Notes under the pieces: model-generated | What the model was told of the DNA's origin: nothing | Seen by the model: the letters and a program-made list of their open reading frames with translations, nothing else | The model's database searches: none | Assembly: GCF_003315345.1 (NCBI RefSeq) | Contig: NZ_QNRO01000009.1 | Coordinates: 1-64,000 of the forward strand | Direction of reading: 5' to 3' | Origin: Marinobacter pelagius | GTDB taxonomy: Bacteria; Pseudomonadota; Gammaproteobacteria; Pseudomonadales; Oleiphilaceae | Length of the DNA stretch: 64,000 nt | Program-made: the position numbers and the translations under genes | Shown here: one piece after another, positions 38,877 through 47,862 of the stretch | Numbering within the stretch: the stretch's first letter is position 1 | How the letters are laid out: the number at the start of each line of letters is the position of its first letter

Positions 38877-39473
38877 TTACTGGTCAAGATCCTCGTAGCC
38901 GGTCACCATCGGTTTGATGTGGCTGGTCAGGGTGTGGCCCATGGTGGTCATGTAAACGTGGGCAATGATGAACACCAGCATGGCGAAGGCCGCTCCGGTG
39001 TGTACCAGCGCCACCCACTCCAGTTCCAGGGCACCGGCGAGGGTTGCCGGCCAGTCGTTATAGAACAGGTAGAGCAGCCCGGTCACCCAGATCACCGGTG
39101 AGATCACCACCTTGAAGAACAGGTAAGCCAGCCGTTGCAACGGGTTATGCTTTGCCCTGGTGGTCTTGCGGTAGGGGTGCTCGGCATCGGTGAAAGTACC
39201 AATCAGGTAATAGTGGATGACGGCAAACAGGCCGTTCTTCGTGGGTATGTACTGGCGCCATTCACCGGTGGTGAAGTGCCAGAAGATGGCAAACAGCCAG
39301 AGCACGATCAGGGCCCAGGCGGCCAGGGTGTGGATCCGGGCGGCGTCGCCGAACCCCAGCCAGGAATGGCTGCCGTGGATCTCGAACCCGGTGATCAGCA
39401 GGGTGAAGATCAGCAATGCCTGGCACCAGTGCCAGAAGCGCTCGAAGCGTTTATAGATCATTACCCGGCTCAT
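38877..39473 (-). CDS. Membrane cytochrome b (b561/NapC-partner type)
   Basis: 198-aa integral membrane diheme cytochrome b with about four helices and candidate heme-ligand histidines in RFWHWCQALLIFTLLITGFEIH, RIHTLAAWALIVLWLFAIFWHF, and LVHTGAAFAMLVFIIAHVYMTTMGH. Such subunits carry electrons between the quinone pool and a periplasmic partner. Its ATG overlaps the stop codon of the octaheme cytochrome gene (ATGA), so it is the likely membrane electron partner of that enzyme. Confidence 0.9.
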   Translation of the reverse strand: MSRVMIYKRFERFWHWCQALLIFTLLITGFEIHGSHSWLGFGDAARIHTLAAWALIVLWLFAIFWHFTTGEWRQYIPTKNGLFAVIHYYLIGTFTDAEHPYRKTTRAKHNPLQRLAYLFFKVVISPVIWVTGLLYLFYNDWPATLAGALELEWVALVHTGAAFAMLVFIIAHVYMTTMGHTLTSHIKPMVTGYEDLDQ

Positions 39474-41077
39474 GAGTGCCCCCTCCCCTTGAAGATCATC
39501 CGTGCGATGGCGTGGAGAATCACGCCCAGCAGGGTCAGCGCGACGGCCAGCCAGCCAAGCCGGTCAAGCCAGATGTTGCTGTCATGCCCGGGCATGTAGA
39601 TGCCCCCGACCCCGGCCAGCCGGCTCTCGGCCGCGTGGCAGGAGCCACAGTCCAGCGCCTGCTCCGCCGGCGGCACCATGTGGGCAATGGGCCAGTACAT
39701 CCGGGTTTCGACAAAGTCGAACTGGCCACTGAACGGCATTCCGGACATCTCGCTACCCGCCTCCAGGGCTTTCTGCCAGTTGAAGTTGCTCCACAGGGAG
39801 GTGTCATCCGCCCCAAAGACATGGGTGACCAGCAGGGTGCCCAGCTCGGTATCGTAAGGCTGTTTGCCGCGCATCAGCTTGAACGGCCAGATCCGGGAAT
39901 CCGGGTCGTCCGGGCCACCGTCAATGCGGTTGATATTGATGGGCGGGTTGGACAGATCCAGTTTTTCGTCGATCAGGGTGTACTCAACGGTACCGTCGAA
40001 CCAGGCATAATGCGGCACCACGTCCTCGCCGTGGCGGAAGTTGCCTTTCTCGCTCAGGTAACTGACGTGGCCGTTCTCGTCGTATTCGGTGATGGGGTTA
40101 CCATCCTCATCCAGCTTGCCGGCCGTGGACCAGTCCCACCACATCTTGGTGGGGACGCCGCCCCGGGCGAATTCCGGCACATGGCAGGTCTGGCAGGCCA
40201 GGGTATCCACATGGTCGTTGAGTTTCTGCTGCTCGTGCGGGCTGGCACCATGACAGGACTCGCAGGTGGTTCGGGTCATGTCGGTGTGGCCCGGGACGTC
40301 AATGCCGAGGGTATCCTTGGCTTCAACCTGGTAACGGCTGCCGGATACGTTGTGGCCCCAGGTGGAGTGACAATCAGAACAGGCGAAATCGAGACCTTCA
40401 GGGGACATGTGAACGTCCAGTGCCTTGGGCGGATTCACCAGGGATGAGTCCAGATCACCGTGCTTGACGCCATCACCGCCACCGCCATAGAAATGGCAGC
40501 TGCCGCAAGTGGCCCGGCCGGAGGGACCGACATTCTGGGCAATATTGGTCAGATCGGGCGGCTGCACCAAGTTGCCACTGCCTTTCGGCCATTCCCGGGA
40601 TACGTAGGTGGGGTGCCCGGCCAGGGTCGGAAACTTCCAGTAGTCGCCGGTGGTGTCGTGGCAGACCAGGCAATCCACCGCCGAGTCTGCCTGGGGAGGT
40701 GGCTGGTTCATGTCTTCCCAGCCATAGCCGACGTGGCAGGAGGTGCAGCGGGCCTCGTTGGTCACCGGCATTCCACAGAAACTGTTGATCACCTTGCTCT
40801 TGCCCAGTTGCTGGCCGGTTTCCTGGTGGTCGTAGAGCCAGGTCCAATGGGTGGTGTCCTTCACCTGGTCGGCCGCCTCGGTGTGGCAGCCCAGGCATGC
40901 TTCGGTGACTTCTGTGGCGTCTTCAAAGGGGCCTTTGAGCGCTTCGAACTTGCTGTGGTCCGCGGTGGGGGGTGATCGTTCCGCTCCCTGGGCTACAGAA
41001 ATAACTGCCAGAGCCAGCACGGCCAGAAAAGCTTTGGCTATGCCCGGCCTGAAATAGACACATCCTGTTGTTACCAT
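39470..41077 (-). CDS. Octaheme c-type cytochrome, tetrathionate reductase family (OTR-like)
   Basis: 535 aa from ATG 41077 with GGAGG just upstream (an in-frame GTG at 41089 is less likely). A signal peptide ends near residue 31. Eight CxxCH heme sites are visible: CLGCH (61-65), CTSCH (111-115), CLVCH (136-140), CGSCH, CSDCH, CESCH, CQTCH and CGSCH. A C-terminal helix (LGWLAVALTLLGVILHAI) anchors the protein in the membrane. The order and spacing resemble the Shewanella octaheme tetrathionate reductase, which also acts on nitrite and hydroxylamine. Lysines in GKSK (92-95), between hemes 1 and 2, are candidates for that enzyme's unusual Lys heme ligand. The physiological substrate here is unproven; the sulfur context favours a sulfur compound. 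Confidence 0.9.
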   Translation of the reverse strand: MVTTGCVYFRPGIAKAFLAVLALAVISVAQGAERSPPTADHSKFEALKGPFEDATEVTEACLGCHTEAADQVKDTTHWTWLYDHQETGQQLGKSKVINSFCGMPVTNEARCTSCHVGYGWEDMNQPPPQADSAVDCLVCHDTTGDYWKFPTLAGHPTYVSREWPKGSGNLVQPPDLTNIAQNVGPSGRATCGSCHFYGGGGDGVKHGDLDSSLVNPPKALDVHMSPEGLDFACSDCHSTWGHNVSGSRYQVEAKDTLGIDVPGHTDMTRTTCESCHGASPHEQQKLNDHVDTLACQTCHVPEFARGGVPTKMWWDWSTAGKLDEDGNPITEYDENGHVSYLSEKGNFRHGEDVVPHYAWFDGTVEYTLIDEKLDLSNPPININRIDGGPDDPDSRIWPFKLMRGKQPYDTELGTLLVTHVFGADDTSLWSNFNWQKALEAGSEMSGMPFSGQFDFVETRMYWPIAHMVPPAEQALDCGSCHAAESRLAGVGGIYMPGHDSNIWLDRLGWLAVALTLLGVILHAIARMIFKGRGHS

Positions 41078-41136
41078 GATTCCCTCCACGCTCGGGGTCT
41101 CCCCGGTACAGCATAGTCCATTCTCAGAACAGGGCA

Positions 41137-41158
41137 GGCCAGAGCCCGGGCTCTGGCC
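41137..41158 (-). terminator. 22-bp perfect palindrome between rhodanese and octaheme cytochrome genes
   Basis: GGCCAGAGCCC and GGGCTCTGGCC form a perfect palindrome just after the rhodanese stop codon. There is no T-run on the minus strand. It may terminate or stabilise the rhodanese transcript. Confidence 0.45.
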
Positions 41159-41190
41159 ATTGGTGCCCTATCCAGGGTCTGACGTTATGA

Positions 41191-41736
41191 TCAGGGACGA
41201 TAGATCTTGTCCGGATTGATATCCATGGACCAGGGCAGACCGGAATTCTGCCAGCCGTTCACCACCCGAAATCCCTTCATCTTGCCTTCTTTGGCGCTGC
41301 TGCCCTGGAAGCCGTGGTCAATGTATTTCACATTGGTGAAGCCCCGCTCCAGCAGGTACTCGGCGCTGGGCTTGCCACGGGAGGAGCCGGAGCGACACAT
41401 GGTGATGATCAGGGCATCCCGGTCCAGCCCCTTGGCTTCGAGCGCCTTGTCGACATCCGCGACGAAGTCCGGATTGGTATCCATGGCGAACCTGGCTTTC
41501 TCTTCATTGAAGCGGGAGCGGTCCACCAGTTTGAATGGAATGTTGGCATCCACCGTATCGGTGAAACCGATGAACATGATCTCGACGGGGTCCCGGACAT
41601 CAATGAACAGGATCTCATCGCCCTGTTCCTGAGTCATTTTAAAGGTTTCCTCGGGGGTAACAGACAGCGCTTCTTCTGCCTGCGCCTGGAATGCCAGACC
41701 AAAAGTGATGAGCAGTGACAATAACAGGGTTTTCAT
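41191..41736 (-). CDS. Periplasmic rhodanese-like sulfurtransferase
   Basis: 181 aa with a signal peptide (MKTLLLSLLITFGLAFQAQA, cleavage before EE). A single rhodanese domain has FIDVRDPVE and the active-site loop CRSGSSRG with C114, so persulfide transfer should be possible. It is on the same strand as, and upstream of, the octaheme cytochrome gene, with a palindrome between them. A periplasmic sulfur carrier role alongside the DsrE-like protein is inferred. The upstream region carries copy B of the shared ATAACGTTATA element. Confidence 0.92.
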   Translation of the reverse strand: MKTLLLSLLITFGLAFQAQAEEALSVTPEETFKMTQEQGDEILFIDVRDPVEIMFIGFTDTVDANIPFKLVDRSRFNEEKARFAMDTNPDFVADVDKALEAKGLDRDALIITMCRSGSSRGKPSAEYLLERGFTNVKYIDHGFQGSSAKEGKMKGFRVVNGWQNSGLPWSMDINPDKIYRP

Positions 41737-42079
41737 GGAGGCCTCTCCCAGGAGCGGTATCGCTCATTTCGGATTTGCGAAGACAGGTACAGCCCGGATA
41801 CGGATACTGAAATCCTAGACCAGATGTCAGAACCCGTCCGGGGTTCTAACAAGAACAGAAACGAAAGTTGATGCCGGTCAACGGCTGTGACGATCCGAAA
41901 CCGGTAGCCTTTCGATTCACGGCCGAGTCAGATTACCCGCGAGATTTCCTTATATCAATACGAGTATAACGTTATTCCATTAAGGTTTTATGGCAGGGAT
42001 GTCTAGCCGTTTTGTTTCCGAAACCCGGGAGAGCGCATATATTGTCCACAGGAGACAGAGTTTTCCCTGAAAGGCCCAT
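41737..42079. promoter_or_regulatory. Intergenic region upstream of the rhodanese and PLD-family genes
   Basis: 343 bp between divergent genes. It holds a hairpin AGAACCC/GGGTTCT at 41829-41847, a small stem GAGCG/CGCTC at 41752-41765 next to the rhodanese start, and the shared sulfur-locus element at 41964-41975. No additional ORF is convincing. Confidence 0.45.
41964..41975 (-). promoter_or_regulatory. Shared sulfur-locus element, copy B
   Basis: On the minus strand this reads ATAACGTTATAC, followed by TCG and ATTGATATA. The 11 bases ATAACGTTATA and the following CG...ATTGA order match copy A upstream of pdo. The distance to the start codon of the gene downstream in the same orientation is similar (about 190 nt for pdo, about 230 nt for rhodanese). 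Confidence 0.5.
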
Positions 42080-43657
42080 GTGGTGAGGCTATTTTTGTTA
42101 CATAACCTGGCAGAGCACCGTCGGCAAATCTTTACAGGATTGGCCATCCTTCTGCTATCGGGTTGTGCTCTGCCACCACTGGCGGACCGGCCTGACAGCC
42201 GATCCATTCCCCAGTCCCAGACCCGGGAAACGGTTCTGGGCCAGGCCATTACCCCAAAAACTGACGCCCATCCCGGCGAGAGTGGCGTTGTCCTGCTACC
42301 GGATCCCTTCGATGCCTTCGCCGTGCGTGCGCTGCTGGCCGAGGCGGCCGAAACCAGTCTCGATGTCCAGTACTACATCTGGCGTCCGGACACCACCGGC
42401 ACCCTGATGCTGTACACCCTTTATCGGGCGGCGGAACGAGGGGTCAGGGTGCGGTTGTTGCTGGATGACAATGGCATCGCCGGCATGGACGACATCCTGG
42501 CGGCCTTGAGTCAGCACCCCAGCATCGAGATTCGCCTGTTCAACCCGTTTGTGGTCCGTAATCCCAAGTGGCTGGGTTATTTCACGGATTTTCGGCGTCT
42601 GAATTACCGGATGCACAACAAGTCCTTCACCGCGGACAACCAGGCTACGATCATTGGTGGCCGGAACATCGCCGACGAGTACTTCGGTGCCGGCCAGGGC
42701 ACCCTGTTTGCGGATCTGGATGTCCTGGCCATCGGCCCGGCGGTGGATGAGGTTTCCCGGGATTTCGACCGCTATTGGGACAGTAGCGCCGCCTGGCCGG
42801 CGCAGCGGATCCTCGGCGAACCCGAATCCGATGCGGTTGCCGCTCTTGGCAACCTGTTCAGCGGTGCCGAGAACAGTGATGCCGCTTCCGTGTATGTTCA
42901 CGCGCTGGAGGATTCCGGATTCCTGAGGAAGCTGTTGGCCGGGGAACTGACTTTCAGCTGGGCACCAGTCGTCATGGTCAGCGATGATCCTGCCAAAGTC
43001 ATGGGCCGCAATGTTAAGGAGGATCTGCTCAGTCGCCAGCTGGCCCGGGCACTGGAGAACCCGGAACGAAGCATTACCCTGGTCTCACCGTACTTCATCC
43101 CCCGGGATGCCGGAGTGGAACTGTTCCGGAAGCTGGAAGAGCGGGGTGTGGAGGTGCGGGTACTGACCAACTCCCTGGAAGCCAACGATGTAGCCCTGGT
43201 TCATGCCGCCTACAGCAAGTACCGCAAGCCCCTGCTGCGGTCGGGTGTGGAGCTATGGGAGATGCGCCGGCTCGACAACGATCCCCCGCGGGAGCAGGAC
43301 CTGCAATCCGGCATGGTGGGCAGTTCGGCGTCCAGTCTGCATGCCAAGACCTTCGCGGTTGATGGTGAGACCCTGTTCGTGGGCTCGTTCAATTTCGATC
43401 CCCGCTCTATCCATCTCAATACCGAACTGGGATTTGTGATCGAGAGCCCGGAACTGGCCCGGGCGCTGGAACGCGAGTTTGATCAACAGGTCCGATTCAC
43501 CGCGTATCGAGTAGTACTGGATGAGGACGGCGAACTGCGCTGGCTGGAACAACAGGAACACCGGATGGTGACCTACAGCCATGAACCGGGAACCGGGCCG
43601 TTGAAGCGGATGCTGGTGTTTTTCTGGTCGCTGATGCCGATCGAATCCCTGCTGTAA
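42080..43657 (+). CDS. Phospholipase D-family lipoprotein (cardiolipin synthase-like)
   Basis: 525 aa with a GTG start at 42080 and AAGG upstream. The N-terminus has a lipoprotein signal with lipobox LLSGC (C29). Two HKD motifs are present: HNKSFTADNQATIIGGRN (H179) and HAKTFAVDGETLFVGSFNFD (H421), so both catalytic halves look intact. The YYIWRPDTTG and ERGVRVRLLLDD segments are typical of cardiolipin-synthase-like PLD enzymes. A lipid anchor suggests action on phospholipids or phosphodiesters at the periplasmic face. It is followed by a lipocalin gene on the same strand, 113 nt away. Confidence 0.9.
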   Translation: MVRLFLLHNLAEHRRQIFTGLAILLLSGCALPPLADRPDSRSIPQSQTRETVLGQAITPKTDAHPGESGVVLLPDPFDAFAVRALLAEAAETSLDVQYYIWRPDTTGTLMLYTLYRAAERGVRVRLLLDDNGIAGMDDILAALSQHPSIEIRLFNPFVVRNPKWLGYFTDFRRLNYRMHNKSFTADNQATIIGGRNIADEYFGAGQGTLFADLDVLAIGPAVDEVSRDFDRYWDSSAAWPAQRILGEPESDAVAALGNLFSGAENSDAASVYVHALEDSGFLRKLLAGELTFSWAPVVMVSDDPAKVMGRNVKEDLLSRQLARALENPERSITLVSPYFIPRDAGVELFRKLEERGVEVRVLTNSLEANDVALVHAAYSKYRKPLLRSGVELWEMRRLDNDPPREQDLQSGMVGSSASSLHAKTFAVDGETLFVGSFNFDPRSIHLNTELGFVIESPELARALEREFDQQVRFTAYRVVLDEDGELRWLEQQEHRMVTYSHEPGTGPLKRMLVFFWSLMPIESLL

Positions 43658-43770
43658 TGTGACCGGCCTGATTCCGAAGCCTGGCCCTGGTGGCGGCCAT
43701 TTTGATGGCGTGTTTTTCGCTGCGGCTCTGGTATGGTTCCGCAGACATCCGTCGGTTTGAGGAGAACCCC

Positions 43771-44283
43771 ATGAAAGCCCTGCCCGTGATTGCTGCCACC
43801 CTGCTGCTACTGGCTGGCTGCACCGGCCTGCCCGAAGGCATTGAACCGGTCACCGGCTTCGACAAAGACCGCTACCTGGGCACCTGGTACGAGATCGCCC
43901 GCCTGGACCACTCCTTCGAGGAAGGCCTGAGCAAGGTGACCGCCGAGTACACCCTGAATGAGGACGGCAGCATCAAAGTCATCAACCGGGGTTACAACGC
44001 CGAAGAAGGAGAGTGGGAACAAGCCGAAGGCCGCGCCGTGTTTGTGGGCGACAGCGATGTGGGCCACCTGAAAGTGTCCTTCTTCGGGCCCTTTTACGGC
44101 TCTTACGTGGTGTTCTGGCTGGATGAGGACTACTCCACGGCTTACCTGACCGGTTACAACCGGGATTACCTGTGGTTGATGTCCCGGACACCGGAGGTGA
44201 GTGACGAGGTGCTGGAGGCGTTCAAATCCCGGGCTGAGGCAGAGGGGTTTGAGCTTGGGGAGTTGATTTTGGTGGAGCAGTAA
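43771..44283 (+). CDS. blc: Outer-membrane lipoprotein lipocalin Blc
   Basis: 170-aa lipocalin from ATG 43771 with GAGGAG upstream. The lipobox LLAGC (C17) predicts a lipoprotein. The bacterial lipocalin signature GTWYEIARLDHSFEEGL and the later GYNRDYLWLMSRTPEVSDE match Blc, which binds fatty acids and lysophospholipids. Position behind a phospholipase-D-type lipoprotein suggests handling of released lipids; that is inference. Confidence 0.93.
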   Translation: MKALPVIAATLLLLAGCTGLPEGIEPVTGFDKDRYLGTWYEIARLDHSFEEGLSKVTAEYTLNEDGSIKVINRGYNAEEGEWEQAEGRAVFVGDSDVGHLKVSFFGPFYGSYVVFWLDEDYSTAYLTGYNRDYLWLMSRTPEVSDEVLEAFKSRAEAEGFELGELILVEQ

Positions 44284-44443
44284 GTATTTGCATCACTGGT
44301 CAATCGCCTCATTCATCAAAATAACCCCTTTGATCTCAAGCAGATTTATAGAGGATACCGAAATTCATGGGCTTCAGGTGCAATAACCTGACACGGAAAC
44401 GGTGTTACGAATTATAAAAAGGAGATACAGAAAGGCGGGAAAG

Positions 44444-44520
<77 letters not shown>

Positions 44521-44533
44521 AACAACGGCCGGT

Positions 44534-44561
44534 ATTATACGGATTAAACGAGTTTTGGCTA
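44534..44561 (-). promoter_or_regulatory. Sigma-70 promoter for tRNA-Pro
   Basis: On the minus strand TAGCCA (-35), a 16-nt spacer and a perfect TATAAT (-10) lie 14 nt before the tRNA 5' end, placing the start about 7 nt upstream of the mature tRNA. Confidence 0.7.
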
Positions 44562-44622
44562 CCCCTCGGGCGGGGAATTTTCGTCCGTATAACTGCGGAG
44601 ACCGGCCGTATTACCCTCCCTG

Positions 44623-46704
44623 TTACCCGGCGGTGGGCAACAGGGAGATGTCCGCCACCCGCAGGAACAGGTTGCGCAAGCGGTTGAGCAGGGCCAGGCG
44701 GTTGTTGCGGATCGACTCGTCCTCGGCCATGACCATGACCTCGTCGAAGAAGGTATCCACCGGCTCCCGCAGGCTGGCCAGGGAGCTCAGGGCACTGGCG
44801 TAGTCGCCCTGCTCGAACAATGGCAGGACTTTTTGGGCCTGCTCTTCCACCTGCGCCGCCAGGGTCTTTTCCTCGGCGTCCTGCAACAGGCTGTCGTCCA
44901 CGGTTTCGCCGATGCCGTCGCCACCCTGCTTGGTCAGGATGTTGGACACCCGCTTGTTGGCGCCCGCCAGCGCCTGGGCTTCCGGTAGCTGACGGAAGGC
45001 TTCCACAGCCTTCACCCGGCGGTCGAAGTCCAGCGGCCTGGTGGGTCGGCGGGCGTGCACGGCCAGGTAAACCTCGGCGCCGATGCCCTGCTCTTCGTAA
45101 TGGGCGCGGAAGCGCTCGAGCATATAGTCCACCACGGTGCTGGCGGTATCCTGCTCGGTCAGCACGGTGAAGTTCTGCTCTGCCCATTCGCAGACGGTCT
45201 GCAAATCCAGCGGCAGCTCGCGTTCGATGATGATGCGCAGCACGCCCAGAGCGGCGCGGCGCAGCCCGAACGGATCGCGGGTGCCTGAGGGCGGCTGATT
45301 GATGCCGAAGAGGCCGACCAGGGAATCGATTCGGTCGGCAATGGCGACGGCACAGCCGGTCAGGGTGCCGGGCAGGTCATCGCCGGCAAAGCGCGGCATG
45401 TACTGCTCGTTCAGCGCCTTCGCGACCTCCTCGTGCTCGCCATCGTTGGCGGCATAGTACTGGCCCATGATGCCCTGCAGGTCGGTGAACTCCAGCACCA
45501 TTTCGGTGACCAGGTCAGTCTTGGCCAGCATGGCCGCCCGCTCGGCCAAGGCCGGATCACTGTTGATCGCCTCGGCGATCTTCTTCGCCAGGGCGGCGAC
45601 CCGCACGGACTTGTCGTAGATGCTGCCCAGCTTCTCCTGGAACACAATCGGCTTGAGGGACTCGATGCGGTCTTCCAGCCGGGTCTTGCGATCGGTGTCG
45701 TAGAAGAAGGCGGCGTCGGCCAGGCGCGGGCGGATCACTTTTTCGTTACCGGAGATGACCTGGCTAGGGTCCTTGCTTTCCAGGTTGGCCACGGTAATGA
45801 ACAGCGGCAGCATCTTGCCGTCCTTGTCCACCACGTGGAAATACTTCTGGTGCTCCTTCATCGAGGAGATCAGGGCTTCCGCCGGAACCTCGAGGAAGCG
45901 CTCCTCGAACCGGCCCATCAGCGGCACCGGCCACTCGTTCAGGGCGGTAACCTCGTCCAGCAGGTCCTCGTCGATGACCGCCTTGCCGCCGGCTTCCTTC
46001 TCGGCCAGGGCAGCAACACCGGCACGGATATGCTCCCGGCGCTCGGCGAAGTCCGCCAGCACGTAGCCTTCCTGCTTGAGTACCACCTCGTAGTCATTCG
46101 GAGTGGGTACGATCAGCGGCTTCGGGCAATGGAACCGGTGGCCGCGGGTGGTGTTGCCCGGCTTCAGGCCCATGATCGGGGTGTCGATTACCTTGTTGCC
46201 GAACAGGAGGACCAGCCAGTGCACCGGGCGGACAAACTCGGTGCGGTGGGCGCCCCAGCGCATGCGCTTGGGAATCGGCAGGGCGGCCAGGGACTGTTCC
46301 ACCAGTTCCGGCATCAGTTCCACGGTCGGCCGGCCCTTCTCCACAGTGCGATAGACCACCCAGGCACCCTTGTCGGTTTCCATGGTGTCGAGCTGGTCCG
46401 GGGTGATGCCCAGGGAGGTGGCGAACCCGGTCAGTGCCCGGGTCGGGTTGCCGGAGTCGTCGAAGGCGGCTTTAACCGCCGGGCCACGCTTCTCTACCGG
46501 CTTGTCCGGCTGGGCGTCGGCCAGGTCGCGGACCCGGACAGCCAGTCGGCGGGGCGCGGCAAAGGCTTCGACCTTGGCGAATTCGATGCCGGCGTCTTCG
46601 AGGCCCTTGGCGATACCCTGGGTAAAGGCATCAGACAGTGGTTTGAGGGCCTTGGGGGGCAGTTCTTCGGTGCCCAGTTCAACCAGAAAATCCTGTGTAG
46701 CCAT
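44623..46704 (-). CDS. glyS: Glycyl-tRNA synthetase beta subunit
   Basis: Beta subunit of the alpha2/beta2 glycyl-tRNA synthetase, contributing tRNA binding. The 693-aa length and N-terminus [20 protein letters not shown] are typical, and the C-terminal half carries the anticodon-binding-like segment ending [12 protein letters not shown]. It starts 2 nt after the glyQ stop codon, so the two subunits are made from one message. Confidence 0.98.
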   Translation of the reverse strand: MATQDFLVELGTEELPPKALKPLSDAFTQGIAKGLEDAGIEFAKVEAFAAPRRLAVRVRDLADAQPDKPVEKRGPAVKAAFDDSGNPTRALTGFATSLGITPDQLDTMETDKGAWVVYRTVEKGRPTVELMPELVEQSLAALPIPKRMRWGAHRTEFVRPVHWLVLLFGNKVIDTPIMGLKPGNTTRGHRFHCPKPLIVPTPNDYEVVLKQEGYVLADFAERREHIRAGVAALAEKEAGGKAVIDEDLLDEVTALNEWPVPLMGRFEERFLEVPAEALISSMKEHQKYFHVVDKDGKMLPLFITVANLESKDPSQVISGNEKVIRPRLADAAFFYDTDRKTRLEDRIESLKPIVFQEKLGSIYDKSVRVAALAKKIAEAINSDPALAERAAMLAKTDLVTEMVLEFTDLQGIMGQYYAANDGEHEEVAKALNEQYMPRFAGDDLPGTLTGCAVAIADRIDSLVGLFGINQPPSGTRDPFGLRRAALGVLRIIIERELPLDLQTVCEWAEQNFTVLTEQDTASTVVDYMLERFRAHYEEQGIGAEVYLAVHARRPTRPLDFDRRVKAVEAFRQLPEAQALAGANKRVSNILTKQGGDGIGETVDDSLLQDAEEKTLAAQVEEQAQKVLPLFEQGDYASALSSLASLREPVDTFFDEVMVMAEDESIRNNRLALLNRLRNLFLRVADISLLPTAG

Positions 46705-46706
46705 GG

Positions 46707-47735
46707 TTATGCGTTCCCCTGTTCCTGCTGTGCCTTCTTCGCTTTCTTGCCTTTCTTCTTGCCGTTGGCCTTGGCCTCAGCGGCTTCTGCCGCAGACAGC
46801 ACTTCCTGTTTCAGGGCCTCGGGGGCCAGCGGGAAGCCGAGCTTGCGGCGGCTGTCGAAGTAGGCCTGGGCCACGGCACGGGCTAGGGTACGTACGCGCA
46901 GGATGAAACGCTGACGTTCGGTCACGGAGATGGCGTGGCGCGCATCCAGCAGGTTGAAGGTATGGGAGGCTTTCAGCACCTGTTCATAGGCCGGCAGCGG
47001 CAGGCCGGCCTCGATCAGCCGGGCACTCTCGCGCTCGTGGACGTCGAAGCTGTGGAACAAAAACTCGGTATCCGCCTGCTCGAAGTTGTAGGTGGACATC
47101 TCCACTTCCTGCTGGTGGAACACATCACCGTAAGTGACGACGCCATCCGGGCCTTCGGTCCACACCAGGTCATAGACGCTGTCCACGCCCTGCAGGTACA
47201 TGGCGATCCGCTCCAGGCCGTAGGTCAGCTCGCCGGTCACCGGATAGCACTCCAGGCCGCCCACCTGCTGGAAGTAGGTGAACTGGGTTACCTCCATGCC
47301 GTTGAGCCAGATTTCCCAGCCCAGACCCCAGGCGCCGAGGGTCGGGGATTCCCAGTTATCCTCGACGAAGCGGATGTCGTGGACCAGCGGGTCCAGGCCC
47401 AGGGCCCGCAGGGAATCCAGGTAAAGCTCCTGGATGTTGTCCGGGGACGGCTTCAGGACCACCTGGAATTGGTAGTAGTGTTGCAGACGGTTGGGGTTTT
47501 CCCCGTAACGGCCGTCGGTGGGGCGACGGCTGGGCTGAACGTAGGCCGCATTCCAGGTCTCCGGACCGATCGCCCGCAGGAAGGTGGCCGGGTGAAACGT
47601 ACCGGCGCCCACTTCCATATCCAGGGGCTGGAGAACCACGCAGCCGTGCTGCGCCCAGAAATTCTGCAGAGCCAGGATCAGACCCTGGAAGGTCTTGATA
47701 TCCGGCGCGGAGTTGTTCGTTGCCTTGTCTGTCAC
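46707..47735 (-). CDS. glyQ: Glycyl-tRNA synthetase alpha subunit
   Basis: Catalytic alpha subunit of bacterial glycyl-tRNA synthetase. It starts [27 protein letters not shown] and contains the class II core motifs ([27 protein letters not shown]). At 342 aa it is longer than the usual ~300 residues because of a C-terminal tail with [18 protein letters not shown], very rich in lysine and alanine. A strong promoter precedes it. It is followed directly by glyS. Confidence 0.98.
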   Translation of the reverse strand: MTDKATNNSAPDIKTFQGLILALQNFWAQHGCVVLQPLDMEVGAGTFHPATFLRAIGPETWNAAYVQPSRRPTDGRYGENPNRLQHYYQFQVVLKPSPDNIQELYLDSLRALGLDPLVHDIRFVEDNWESPTLGAWGLGWEIWLNGMEVTQFTYFQQVGGLECYPVTGELTYGLERIAMYLQGVDSVYDLVWTEGPDGVVTYGDVFHQQEVEMSTYNFEQADTEFLFHSFDVHERESARLIEAGLPLPAYEQVLKASHTFNLLDARHAISVTERQRFILRVRTLARAVAQAYFDSRRKLGFPLAPEALKQEVLSAAEAAEAKANGKKKGKKAKKAQQEQGNA

Positions 47736-47806
47736 GACGTTTGCCTGCTGATTCAGTCTGTGTGTGGCGCCCCGATCATCCTCCGGGGCACTCCGAAAAA
47801 AGGCGC

Positions 47807-47835
47807 ATTATACGCTTGCCAATGCGGTATTTCTA
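47807..47835 (-). promoter_or_regulatory. Sigma-70 promoter for glyQS
   Basis: On the minus strand TAGAAA (-35), exactly 17 nt spacer and a perfect TATAAT (-10) lie 72 nt upstream of the glyQ start codon, inside the short trkA-glyQ gap. Confidence 0.7.
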
Positions 47836-47862
47836 AGAGGTCTTCACTGCGTTGATTTTGAA

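Noticed and set aside
45832-45847. Third parS-like sequence CCACCACGTGGAAATA in glyS
   Set aside because: Only the CCACGTGG core and one flank match; the other half of the palindrome is broken.
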